From the NCBI GenBank assembly GCA_002428445.1, contig DIWJ01000034.1, positions 1 through 19,955 on the forward strand: 19,955 bases of DNA. Direction: 5' to 3'. The notes under the pieces are model-generated. The model saw only the letters and a program-made list of their open reading frames with translations. It did no database searches and had not been told where the DNA came from. Position 1 is the stretch's first letter, and every line of letters begins with the position of its first letter. This stretch comes from Syntrophaceae bacterium UBA6109 (GTDB lineage Bacteria; Desulfobacterota; Syntrophia; Syntrophales; UBA6109). Below, piece after piece: positions 13,836 through 19,955 of this stretch. The position numbers were made by a program, and so were the translations under genes.

Positions 13836-15329
13836 TTATTCGCCCCCTTTCTCTGGGTTTATACCAAAGGCAACTCTAATTTCCTTGATTTTGCGTTCGA
13901 AATATTTTTGATCCGCCACTGTCCGCGCTTCTCCCGATTCAAGGATGCTCCATAGCCTTTTATCTTTGCGGGCTTTTTCCAGAATCATTATTTCAGAATC
14001 TGGATCTTTATTGTTTTTGATATCAAGGCAATCTATCCGTCTTCCCGCCTTATTTTCACTGGCTATAAATTCATCAAGGCTTCCGCCAGAATGTTCCATT
14101 TTTTCATAGCCGATCCGCTCTTGTTTCTTGAACTCTATCTCTACGTCTTCCTCGGTGGACTGTATATACTGCCATCGCAATTGTTCTTTCCGCCCCTTTT
14201 TCAATGCTTCCGTAGATTCGCAATCCCATTCATTTCCCAATCGCCACCTTAGCTGAGCTTGGATGAATGACGCCCAAGGCATCTTGGTGGGTTTTAGTAA
14301 TGGAGGGGGAATCTCTTTATCGGCGGTTTGTTCGTTACCATTCTCACCACCCCTCTTTCTCTGCGTATTTTTCCTCCGATAGGACACACCAAGAACGGCT
14401 TCCAAAAAAAGCATGATAGCTTTGTCTTCAGTGTCATGCCGATCCCTTCTCGGAACCTTCTTTGTCAGCTTCCTGATAAGCGGCATGTATTTCGGCAACG
14501 CTTGCAGGGGGATAGGTTCTTTTTCTTCAGTACCGCACTTTATAATGAATTTAAATTTCTCAGGGTCCACTGATAGATTACCACGGAATTCTTCTTCCCT
14601 GTAATCGCCATGTGTGCGTTGCATGAGAGGGAATAGTAGGGAATCAATCTCGTCATTATCGACCGGTTTTTCAAAATCTTCTTTCCTGAAACATTCGCGG
14701 GTCAAACAGTGTTGGGACTTGAATATTGTGTCTTTATAAATCGGGGAGTAATCATAGATCGTTTCTTTAGCATCAGAATAAAACCTTGCCCCCCGCAGTT
14801 CTTCAATGGATTCCAATGCACCCGAATTTTTCACTTCATCGATCATCCGAAAATGATTATATGCGCCGTGAAGATTATGTAAGACCTTGCCAATCATGAA
14901 GAGATGAATGGGCAAGCCTCTAACGTGGTTGGTTCTTGCTAAATCACTGTCTTTGAGGACCGATTCAAAGCCAAGGCTTAAGAGATAATATTTGCGATCT
15001 TCTTCAGAAATGAATTTCTTCCTAAGCCAAGCACGGGTTTCAATGTCTTCGGGGGGAATGCGATTGTGGACGATGACGCGGTACATCATCGGTTCTGACA
15101 GATAGAATTTAAAGATATCTTCAATCAGAGGGAAATCGTAATAGTATTCACCTAATGCAATATTTTCCTTCTGGAGGTTGTTTTCTATAGCCTGATTTTC
15201 TTCTTTGAGGCGAGTCAAGTCAGGCGTTGAATACCGGTTTCCCAGTATCTGTTTGATTTCCAGGAATGCCTTCTCCTCCAATTCCAAATCGAAATTGGGC
15301 ATGAAAATCGTTTCCATTCCTTTTCCCAT
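13836..15329 (-). CDS. Large hypothetical protein of the element (497 aa)
   Basis: No family is recognised. The protein is acidic and charged, mostly helical by composition, with no signal peptide or membrane segment. A variable, basic hinge (RRKNTQRKRGGENGNEQ) at about 325-345 separates two parts. The C-terminal part has an arginine/tryptophan-rich segment (SFIQAQLRWRLGNEW) and a final helix-turn-helix-like region (KDKRLWSILESGEARTVADQ). This gives a loose impression of a sigma-factor-like or DNA-binding protein, which is speculation. Starts at 15329, 15317 and 15302 are all possible; the first is reported. It forms an operon with the 78-aa gene ending at the 13536 terminator. Confidence 0.7.
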   Translation of the reverse strand: MGKGMETIFMPNFDLELEEKAFLEIKQILGNRYSTPDLTRLKEENQAIENNLQKENIALGEYYYDFPLIEDIFKFYLSEPMMYRVIVHNRIPPEDIETRAWLRKKFISEEDRKYYLLSLGFESVLKDSDLARTNHVRGLPIHLFMIGKVLHNLHGAYNHFRMIDEVKNSGALESIEELRGARFYSDAKETIYDYSPIYKDTIFKSQHCLTRECFRKEDFEKPVDNDEIDSLLFPLMQRTHGDYREEEFRGNLSVDPEKFKFIIKCGTEEKEPIPLQALPKYMPLIRKLTKKVPRRDRHDTEDKAIMLFLEAVLGVSYRRKNTQRKRGGENGNEQTADKEIPPPLLKPTKMPWASFIQAQLRWRLGNEWDCESTEALKKGRKEQLRWQYIQSTEEDVEIEFKKQERIGYEKMEHSGGSLDEFIASENKAGRRIDCLDIKNNKDPDSEIMILEKARKDKRLWSILESGEARTVADQKYFERKIKEIRVAFGINPEKGGE

Positions 15330-15354
15330 TCCCGTTAGACGTAGAAATCTTATA

Positions 15355-15437
15355 TCACATTTTGTGAAGCAAGGGGATCACGGGCCATGCTGCAATCCCC
15401 CTTGCTCCTGTTAGATTGAATCGCTTCCCGGCCCGTG
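15355..15437 (-). other. Structured intergenic region upstream of the 497-aa gene
   Basis: Three nested inverted repeats: TCACA-TTT-TGTGA (15355-15367), AGCAAGGGGAT/ATCCCCCTTGCT (15368-15378 and 15395-15406, one bulge), and CACGGGCC/GGCCCGTG (15379-15386 and 15430-15437). The whole 15330-15564 gap has no convincing gene. It could be a leader structure of the minus-strand gene at 15329, a small RNA or a protein-binding site. No T tract makes it a clear terminator. Confidence 0.45.
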
Positions 15438-15564
15438 CCGTTGCTCGTTATGTCACCCTTCTTCCGTCTTCATACTGCTTTCTTGGTTCGCTTCCGCCAT
15501 CGAACGTACATGTCCACCCCCATCCCTAGGAGCCGGAGTGCCCCGGCCCCGTGGTTGTTGTCAT

Positions 15565-16068
15565 TCAATGTCTTGTAGCTTCAAGCGCCTTTTCTTCCTT
15601 CTCACCCCATCTGATAGATAAGAATTTAGCAAGCTCCTTTTTTTCCTTAAGGGTCATTGGTGACTGCCGCCAACGTTCTTTGGCTTTAATCGCAAACATA
15701 GCCGTGAAACCCTCCAAGGTAAGCAGCCTTTCATCCAGCGTCTTGATATTTTTTCCCACGACCTCCAAGTCTTTCCAAATCTGTTTGTGAGTTTTCCTCA
15801 AGGCCCCAACCAATGCATCGCGCTGATCCGCAGTCCACGAAAATGTTTTGACAACCTCATCTTCAAACGCAAACATATTTTTTACGACGACCTTTTTGAA
15901 ATCTTCAAAGCCCATCCCCAGGACCTTCTTGTTGAAGGCGGTTTTTTCTTTTTCGTATTTCGCCTTAGATGCTCTCACCGTCTCTTTCTTTTTCATGCTC
16001 CCACCTTCGCAGCGCCCTATCGTTTCTGTCTTAACTATCCGTTCCGCTCCATCCGTCTCTTTTTTCAT
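15565..16068 (-). CDS. Basic helical hypothetical protein
   Basis: The 167-aa product from ATG 16068 has GGGGG 6 nt upstream; an internal start at 15996 (MKKKETVRASKAKYEKEK) also has a ribosome site and may be the true one. The protein is rich in Lys and Glu, with a basic N-terminus and long predicted helices (EDFKKVVVKNMFAFEDEVVK, then DALVGALRKTHKQIWKDLEV), so a coiled-coil or nucleoid-type role is possible. Family not recognised. It is transcribed from the promoter at 16197-16225, through a leader containing a long hairpin. Confidence 0.65.
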   Translation of the reverse strand: MKKETDGAERIVKTETIGRCEGGSMKKKETVRASKAKYEKEKTAFNKKVLGMGFEDFKKVVVKNMFAFEDEVVKTFSWTADQRDALVGALRKTHKQIWKDLEVVGKNIKTLDERLLTLEGFTAMFAIKAKERWRQSPMTLKEKKELAKFLSIRWGEKEEKALEATRH

Positions 16069-16089
16069 ATTTTCCCCCTTCAAACAGAA

Positions 16090-16156
16090 AAAGCCTGGAA
16101 CTCTCCCGGCCCATAGGGACCGCCCCAAGCCTCACGACAAGGGGATTCCAGGCTTT
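16090..16156 (-). repeat. 11-bp inverted repeat in the leader of the 167-aa gene
   Basis: Perfect arms AAAGCCTGGAA (16090-16100) and TTCCAGGCTTT (16146-16156) enclose 45 nt of GC-rich sequence. On the minus strand the second arm runs into a T5 tract, as in an intrinsic terminator. It stands about 20 nt upstream of the gene's start, inside its leader. A competing pairing exists between CCATAGGG (16111-16118) and CCCCTATGG just beyond the hairpin. This may be an attenuator or the end of a short RNA. Confidence 0.5.
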
Positions 16157-16196
16157 CAATCGATCTGCCCCTATGGTTCGGAGGATAGGTGCATAT

Positions 16197-16225
16197 CATA
16201 TAGTCCTATTAACCTTGCATGTCAA
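16197..16225 (-). promoter_or_regulatory. Promoter of the 167-aa gene
   Basis: On the minus strand, TTGACA (complement of 16220-16225), a 17-bp spacer and TATATG (16202-16197). The hexamers and spacing are identical to the XRE promoter at 9802-9830, and it contains the palindrome ATAG-TC-CTAT (16200-16209). The same repressor may control both. The divergent plus-strand RHH gene starts 50 bp away. Confidence 0.55.
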
Positions 16226-16274
16226 TATGATTCTATGCGCTTGACCCCAAAGGGTTCAAAAGGTATGATGCCCC

Positions 16275-16439
16275 ATGCCGACAAAGAAGAACTTGATAAC
16301 CTTTCTCGCTGATGATGATCTCCTGAAGCGTATCGACGACTACCGCAGAGAGCAGGAAGCTATCCCTTCACGCTCTGAAGTCGTCCGCCGATTCGTGGAG
16401 GAAGCCCTGAGCAAATACGACAAGAAGCCAAAGAAATAA
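16275..16439 (+). CDS. Ribbon-helix-helix (Arc/CopG-like) protein
   Basis: A 54-aa frame starts ATG at 16275. It reads KKNLITFLADDDLLKRIDDY and then SRSEVVRRFVEEALSKY: a strand followed by two helices, the classic ribbon-helix-helix fold that binds DNA as a dimer. AAAGGT lies about 11 nt upstream. The gene is divergent from the 167-aa gene and first of the plus-strand cargo block, so it probably regulates this intergenic region or the genes behind it. It may also be an orphan antitoxin, but no toxin of RelE or PIN type follows. Confidence 0.8.
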   Translation: MPTKKNLITFLADDDLLKRIDDYRREQEAIPSRSEVVRRFVEEALSKYDKKPKK

Positions 16440-16475
16440 CCGCTGGCTGATGAATGCAACAAGAGGTGTTAACCA

Positions 16476-16685
16476 ATGAATCGTGCCCCGGTTATGCGCG
16501 AAGTTAATGTCGATTTTCGCGGAATGCCCTATTCTGCTAGCTATGTAATCTCTGCGGATGTTGTCACCGTCCAGTCGCACTACGGAAGCTTATGTACTGA
16601 AATTAGCGAATCAAGTGCTAGAGCGATTGCCCGTACTCTTTTCCGCGAGATCCTTGAAACCGCACGTAGGCGCGGCAGTCTTTGA
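16476..16685 (+). CDS. Small hypothetical protein (69 aa)
   Basis: AGAGGT lies 9 nt before ATG. The protein has a beta-rich first half (REVNVDFRGMPYSASYVISA, then VVTVQSHYGSLCTEI) and an amphipathic helix (ESSARAIARTLFREILETAR). Such small proteins are frequent in proteobacterial mobile elements but have no known role that I can name. It follows the RHH gene by 36 bp and probably shares its transcript. Confidence 0.65.
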   Translation: MNRAPVMREVNVDFRGMPYSASYVISADVVTVQSHYGSLCTEISESSARAIARTLFREILETARRRGSL

Positions 16686-16931
16686 ATTGCGCCAATTCCG
16701 ACACCGAAACGCCCCCCCCCTTGCTTTTTCAAGATAACGTGCCATAATCACACCCAACGCGGCAGTGCCTGGCGCAGCAGGGCGGAGACCGGCGAAGATG
16801 GTAGTTCAATCAAAGTATCTCTCGACGCCACTTCCGTATTCCCTTGACGCCTCCGAAACTGGAAGCGCCATGCCGCGTCTCCCCTTCAGATTTGTAAGAA
16901 GCTTCCACAATCGCCGTGCGGTGATCAAACA

Positions 16932-17150
16932 ATGATATTTAATTTGTCGCTCAAATGCCCCGAATGTGAATGGGAGTGGAGTCAACCCGTTTCCGCGTAC
17001 TTCTCTACCCCTCAGTGTATAAAGTGTTTTCATCAACCAGTCTTGGTCATGGGGGGAATAGCATTGTCCGATTCCCCGGATGATGGAAAGTCAACCGAAT
17101 CAAAGCCGGTAAAGCGGAAACGTCTAACAAAGAAACAAGCCGTGCCGTGA
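16932..17150 (+). CDS. Small zinc-ribbon protein
   Basis: The 72-aa product has CPEC (C9, C12) and CIKC (C29, C32), spaced like a zinc ribbon, and a Lys/Arg-rich tail KPVKRKRLTKKQAVP. The ribosome site is weak (GGTGA, 7 nt away). It could bind nucleic acid or protein; no family is recognised. The 246-bp gap before it (16686-16931) contains a C9 homopolymer and no visible gene. A terminator follows at 17245. Confidence 0.55.
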   Translation: MIFNLSLKCPECEWEWSQPVSAYFSTPQCIKCFHQPVLVMGGIALSDSPDDGKSTESKPVKRKRLTKKQAVP

Positions 17151-17244
17151 CAGAGCTTTGAAATAAGATCAGCGATCTTTTTCAGATGTTGGCATGTATC
17201 CGTTGTTGAACCCTCGACCTTCAGGAGTATGCCATGAGGAAATG

Positions 17245-17280
17245 AACCCCGTATCTCGTAAGAGGACGGGGTTTTTTATT
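17245..17280 (+). terminator. Intrinsic terminator
   Basis: Perfect 8-bp stem AACCCCGT/ACGGGGTT with an inner CTC-GTAA-GAG stem, followed by TTTTTTATTTTT on the plus strand. It would end transcription of the 16275-17150 cargo genes just before the secreted-protein gene at 17320. Confidence 0.85.
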
Positions 17281-17319
17281 TTTCTACACATCGAAGCCAC
17301 GAAAGAGAGGGGCACCGTC

Positions 17320-17613
17320 ATGAAGAAGATAGTATCGTTTGTCGCGTTCCTGGCAATCGTCTTCTTAATCACCTCCGCCGACGCCGGCAGTGTCAAGGGT
17401 CATTGGAAGGATACGAACCGAGACGGCGTAAAAGACACCTATGTCCAACCTCACCAGAGAACGAACCCAAACAGCAGCAGGACAGACAATTACAGCTATC
17501 CGGGGAATTATAATCCGAGCAGGGGGGAATCAACCCCGCAAAGCAACAGCCCACGCGAAACGTACCCGACAAATCCGAATCCGTATGAGCAGAAGCAAAA
17601 GCGTGGATGGTGA
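17320..17613 (+). CDS. Secreted 97-aa protein with YVxPHxRTxP motif
   Basis: Start 17320 has GAGAGG 9 nt upstream and begins a signal peptide: MKKIVSFVAFLAIVFLITSA, with likely cleavage after ADA. The mature part contains KGHWKDTNRDGVKDTYVQPH, then RTNPNSS and DNYSYPGNYNP. The YVxPHxRTxPD...DNYSxxGNxNP pattern recurs in small exported proteins of many proteobacteria, function unknown. The second half is rich in Pro, Asn and Ser and is probably disordered. It lies just after the terminator and so should have its own promoter. Confidence 0.75.
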   Translation: MKKIVSFVAFLAIVFLITSADAGSVKGHWKDTNRDGVKDTYVQPHQRTNPNSSRTDNYSYPGNYNPSRGESTPQSNSPRETYPTNPNPYEQKQKRGW

Positions 17614-17643
17614 TCGATGGCATCCCGAAAGAAATAGGCTGTA

Positions 17644-18123
17644 ATGAAACGACTAGCCTTAACGCTATGCGTCTTTATCACCATGATAGCCGCCGCTAAT
17701 GCAGAGTTTTATATGTGTGTGAACAGCGACGGCGATACTGAGCTTACCGAAAATCATCAGCAAGATGGAAAATGCGAAGCAATACGGCTTTCCCGCACCC
17801 TTTTGTGTAATGAAAGAGCGAGGCACTTAGCAAGAGCGAGGGCATTGTTCCCAGATGAAAAGCAGATTACAAGACGTTTTGAAATGTATCGCCAACGACA
17901 CATGAATGATCTGGAAAGGGATCTATTTCCACTTTTTGTTGATGTCACTACCGACCCATGCAGAAGCAACATTTCAGCAGAAGGATGTTGCTCATACCAC
18001 ATGGGGATATTACCATGCGATTCAGCTAGATATGATTGTGATGGTGATGGAAGATACTCATGTAGCGACGGAAAATATTTGTGTAATGATGGGAACTTGA
18101 GCCCAACTTGTTATTGCAGATAG
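17644..18123 (+). CDS. Secreted cysteine-rich protein (159 aa)
   Basis: A signal peptide (MKRLALTLCVFITMIAAANA) is followed by EFYMCVNSDGDTELTEN, resembling the start of DUF4124-type periplasmic proteins. A charged helical middle follows, then a C-terminal block with many Cys, Asp and Gly residues (CDGDGRYSCSDGKYLCNDG). Many cysteines in an exported protein suggest disulfide bonds. AGG lies 6 nt before ATG. It follows the 97-aa secreted protein gene by 30 bp, so the two probably form an exported-protein pair. Function unknown. Confidence 0.7.
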   Translation: MKRLALTLCVFITMIAAANAEFYMCVNSDGDTELTENHQQDGKCEAIRLSRTLLCNERARHLARARALFPDEKQITRRFEMYRQRHMNDLERDLFPLFVDVTTDPCRSNISAEGCCSYHMGILPCDSARYDCDGDGRYSCSDGKYLCNDGNLSPTCYCR

Positions 18124-18140
18124 ATCGAGAGCCATCGAGC

Positions 18141-18539
18141 ATGGAAATAGAATGGGCGTATCAAAAAATCCTGAGGACTCACGGGGTGGAAAACAAATTT
18201 GATAATTTTCTTTGGCATCTATTGGGAATATTAGGATCAGATAAACGATCCCAGTCTGGAGGGCTACAGTCAGAATTAGTAAAATTAAGCTATTGTGATT
18301 GCGCTATAGTCTACAATCCGTACGGTTCCCGAAAGACCCGCAAGACAATGGTCTTCTCTCCCGTCTTACGGGACGGCAGCTCTGAGGATTATCCCCATTT
18401 AATCATGATGGCCGTATTGGCAAACATGATCTCGAACAAAGACCCCGAACTTGAGGCGCTTATCTCCAAGCGGGTGACGGAGTATCTTGTTTCATTCGAG
18501 GAAGTAAAGAAGCAAGATCAAAATAGCGAGAGTAGATAG
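18141..18539 (+). CDS. Hypothetical soluble protein (132 aa)
   Basis: ATG 18141 is preferred over TTG 18108, which would overlap the previous gene. The protein MEIEWAYQKILRTHGVENKF continues with FDNFLWHLLGILGSDKRSQS and a cysteine pair YCDCAIVYNPYG. It has no signal peptide, so it is probably cytoplasmic, unlike the two genes before it. Last gene of the plus-strand cargo block. Family not recognised. Confidence 0.6.
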   Translation: MEIEWAYQKILRTHGVENKFDNFLWHLLGILGSDKRSQSGGLQSELVKLSYCDCAIVYNPYGSRKTRKTMVFSPVLRDGSSEDYPHLIMMAVLANMISNKDPELEALISKRVTEYLVSFEEVKKQDQNSESR

Positions 18540-18626
18540 AGCCCGCTCCAATGTTGATGGAAGTGGGGATTCGGGTCTTACGTGGATACCCAGTGGAATG
18601 GTTGATCGTCGGACGGAGCCAGTTTA

Positions 18627-19199
18627 TTAAACTTCTATGGGATAAATCTTATGCTTAGGGTCCCACCAAATAAGATGAAATTTTGCTAATACCCTATATC
18701 CCCACAATCTCTTCTTTCCTGCTAATCGGAAACGGAAGGCGGTTTCATATTCGTCAAGCCCTATCTCATGCCATCTCGCGCATGCCTCAGATATTATGTC
18801 GCAAATGGCCATGTCGTGATGAAGTTTGTGGCGTCTTCTACCACCCGTGCGTTGAGCAAATATCTCTGACCATCGTAAATTCTGAAAATCAAGTAGCTTC
18901 GGCCGTATTTCCTTTTCCCATTCCCCACCTTCCCACGCACGTGGCTGCCCCCAAGACCAGTGACCCGCAATATCGGCGTTTGACGGGCACCAGTTCATCA
19001 GGCAATTCATGATAGACGCGGGGTCGTCTTTCAGCCGTGGTGACTTTGTTAATGCCGGTACGGGGTCTTGAATACGAGGGGTGCAATTGTATTCGGGGAG
19101 CTTTAACAGGCGGGCAGATTTGAGAGCTTGCTTTTCTTTGTAGATTTTTTCCCGTATGGTCTTTTTCTGTTTAGGTGTCAGTCTTTTTTCTGCGGTCAT
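18627..19199 (-). CDS. Putative toxin of a Panacea-type pair
   Basis: The 190-aa protein starts ATG at 19199, overlapping the stop of the DUF4065 gene by 4 nt (ATGA). It has a Lys-rich helical start, a conserved-looking WCPSNADIAGHWSWG segment, HKLHHDMAICDIISEACARW, and the ending RLWGYRVLAKFHLIWWDPKH. That last pattern (G.R.WG...F....WWDP.H) also occurs in other small phage- or toxin-linked proteins I recall. Panacea (DUF4065) antitoxins are known to pair with many unrelated toxins, so the position makes a toxin role likely. The mechanism is unknown. Confidence 0.7.
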   Translation of the reverse strand: MTAEKRLTPKQKKTIREKIYKEKQALKSARLLKLPEYNCTPRIQDPVPALTKSPRLKDDPASIMNCLMNWCPSNADIAGHWSWGQPRAWEGGEWEKEIRPKLLDFQNLRWSEIFAQRTGGRRRHKLHHDMAICDIISEACARWHEIGLDEYETAFRFRLAGKKRLWGYRVLAKFHLIWWDPKHKIYPIEV

Positions 19200-19648
19200 T
19201 TCCGTTGGAGGCTAGAGTAATATTCGTGCATAGACGAATGGGAAATTACTGCACTCCCACGAACGCCCTCGGCAAGCCCCGCTTCTTTACGGGTTTCTTT
19301 CCACGGATCTTCCATATGGGTAAGATCACTGAGCCATTGTGCGGTTTTGCCTCCATAAAAATCAAGAACACCACTAATTGTTTCTTTTTGGCTCTTAGAT
19401 AAATTCCTGGTATTTCCAAGATGGGCAAAATCGGCAGCACTTAGCTTGAACTTTCCCCTATGAGCCTCGTAAAGCGGGCGCACAACCGGGCCATTTGCCC
19501 AAGCTTCGATAGCTTCGGAAAACAAAGGTTCCTCGTCCCACACAAGGTGCCATGCCTGCGCATAATATACGAGCTTCTGCAGTTTCATCGCAGTCATTTC
19601 GCAGGAATTTGTAAGGATATACTTAGCGACATCAAAGACGCTTGCCAT
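19196..19648 (-). CDS. Panacea/SocA-type antitoxin (DUF4065)
   Basis: Start 19648 (150 aa) has a G-rich ribosome site (GGGGGTGCGGGAA) and begins right at the domain: MASVFDVAKYILT. The DUF4065 marks are present: MTAMKLQKLVYYAQAWHLVW (19-38), EAWANGPVVRPLY (48-60) and LSDLTHMEDPW (106-116). Panacea domains neutralise diverse toxins, and SocA is a proteolytic adaptor for its toxin SocB. An ATG at 19753 is in frame but has no family similarity upstream. The gene is only about 130 bp from the element's right end, a typical cargo site in satellites. Confidence 0.88.
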   Translation of the reverse strand: MASVFDVAKYILTNSCEMTAMKLQKLVYYAQAWHLVWDEEPLFSEAIEAWANGPVVRPLYEAHRGKFKLSAADFAHLGNTRNLSKSQKETISGVLDFYGGKTAQWLSDLTHMEDPWKETRKEAGLAEGVRGSAVISHSSMHEYYSSLQRK

Positions 19649-19779
19649 TTCCCGCACCCCCTCTCCCAACCGGTAATGACAATCTGGGTTTATTATCGGC
19701 GCAATATGCCACTTGTCAAGCCATATTCTAAGTATTCTGCGAATGCTTTTCATCTTTGTTGGCTTCCCTGCTATGATCT

Positions 19780-19801
19780 TTGGTCAACGCTTGGTCAACA
19801 C
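19780..19801. repeat. Two tandem 11-bp arm-type repeats (right end)
   Basis: TTGGTCAACGC and TTGGTCAACAC lie side by side, 130 bp before the right attachment core. They share TTGGTCAAC with the three repeats in the integrase gene, and their position and spacing match the pair at 8157-8178 of the left element. Likely arm-type binding sites for the integrase. Confidence 0.65.
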
Positions 19802-19930
19802 CTTACAGAAAATAACCCCCCGTTTCCCTTAAGTGCCCGCTATTGACTTTTCCGGCGACCGATTTGGAATCACTCGCATTATGGCTTGTCCCGCCATATC
19901 CCGGAAAGTCCCTGTTCATCCCCCTTTTTA

Positions 19931-19948
19931 CGTTCAGGGTCTAGTGGG
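19931..19948. repeat. Right attachment core, copy of the tRNA-Leu anticodon arm
   Basis: CGTTCAGGGTCTAGTGGG is identical to 8307-8324. The next bases (CGTGCGC) differ from the first copy but could be the variable arm of a tRNA-Leu. The window ends here, so the rest of the displaced tRNA 3' part cannot be seen. Confidence 0.75.
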
Positions 19949-19955
19949 CGTGCGC

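Larger units (their letters stand above)
8307..19948. mobile_element. Integrative element, satellite-like, in tRNA-Leu
   Basis: Bounded by the 18-bp direct repeat CGTTCAGGGTCTAGTGGG at 8307-8324 and 19931-19948. The element of about 11.6 kb encodes a tyrosine integrase next to the left attachment site, an XRE repressor, an AlpA-like excisionase, a terminase-small-subunit-like protein, an iteron cluster and a primase/helicase. There are no structural phage genes or conjugation genes. This set and size match phage satellites and P4-like elements, which replicate themselves and use a helper phage for particles. Cargo includes a Panacea toxin-antitoxin pair beside the right end. The dependence on a helper phage is inferred. 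Confidence 0.75.

Noticed and set aside
15848..16312. 154-codon plus-strand frame
   Set aside because: Antisense to the 167-aa gene and overlapping the well-supported RHH gene in another frame.

Overview
The window looks like a chromosomal island of a Gram-negative bacterium, most probably a deltaproteobacterium (Desulfobacterota-like). This is inferred from gene style, moderate GC and a tRNA-Leu insertion site; no core gene is present to confirm it. Almost everything here is accessory: defence genes, toxin-antitoxin pairs and integrative-element genes.

Region 1 (1-2706) holds a type IV toxin-antitoxin pair, AbiEi (542-1348) and AbiEii (1345-2313), in a GC-richer block behind a promoter with repeated operator-like sequences. 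A hairpin terminator candidate follows at 2636-2658.

Region 2 (2707-8306) is the most interesting part. A WYL-domain regulator is divergent from a four-gene operon: a 98-aa basic protein, a ComEC-type metallo-beta-lactamase, one polypeptide joining a ubiquitin E2-like domain, an E1/ThiF-like domain and a JAB/JAMM peptidase, and a four-helix membrane protein. This resembles the ancillary half of type II CBASS (Cap2+Cap3), but no CD-NTase and no recognisable ubiquitin-like protein are encoded. I read it as a candidate defence system based on protein conjugation. Its substrate is unknown, and the 98-aa and membrane proteins are the best candidates for target and effector.

Region 3 (8307-19948) is an integrative element of about 11.6 kb with the size and content of a phage satellite or P4-like element. 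A tRNA-Leu(CAG) 3' fragment abuts a tyrosine integrase. After it come a Cro-type repressor, an AlpA-like excisionase, a terminase-small-subunit-like protein, a CGTTTAG iteron cluster (putative origin), a CHC2-Toprim-AAA primase/helicase and several small genes, nearly all on the minus strand. A plus-strand cargo block (16275-18539) encodes a ribbon-helix-helix protein and small secreted and zinc-ribbon proteins. A Panacea-type (DUF4065) toxin-antitoxin pair lies at the right end, just before a second copy of the 18-bp attachment core at 19931.

The right end of region 2 (8157-8306) resembles the right end of region 3 (19780-19930), including tandem 11-bp integrase arm-type repeats. The simplest reading is two related elements inserted one after the other in the same tRNA-Leu gene: the first carries the E2-E1-JAB system, the second the primase and Panacea pair. 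All assignments are by eye from motifs; no database search was possible.
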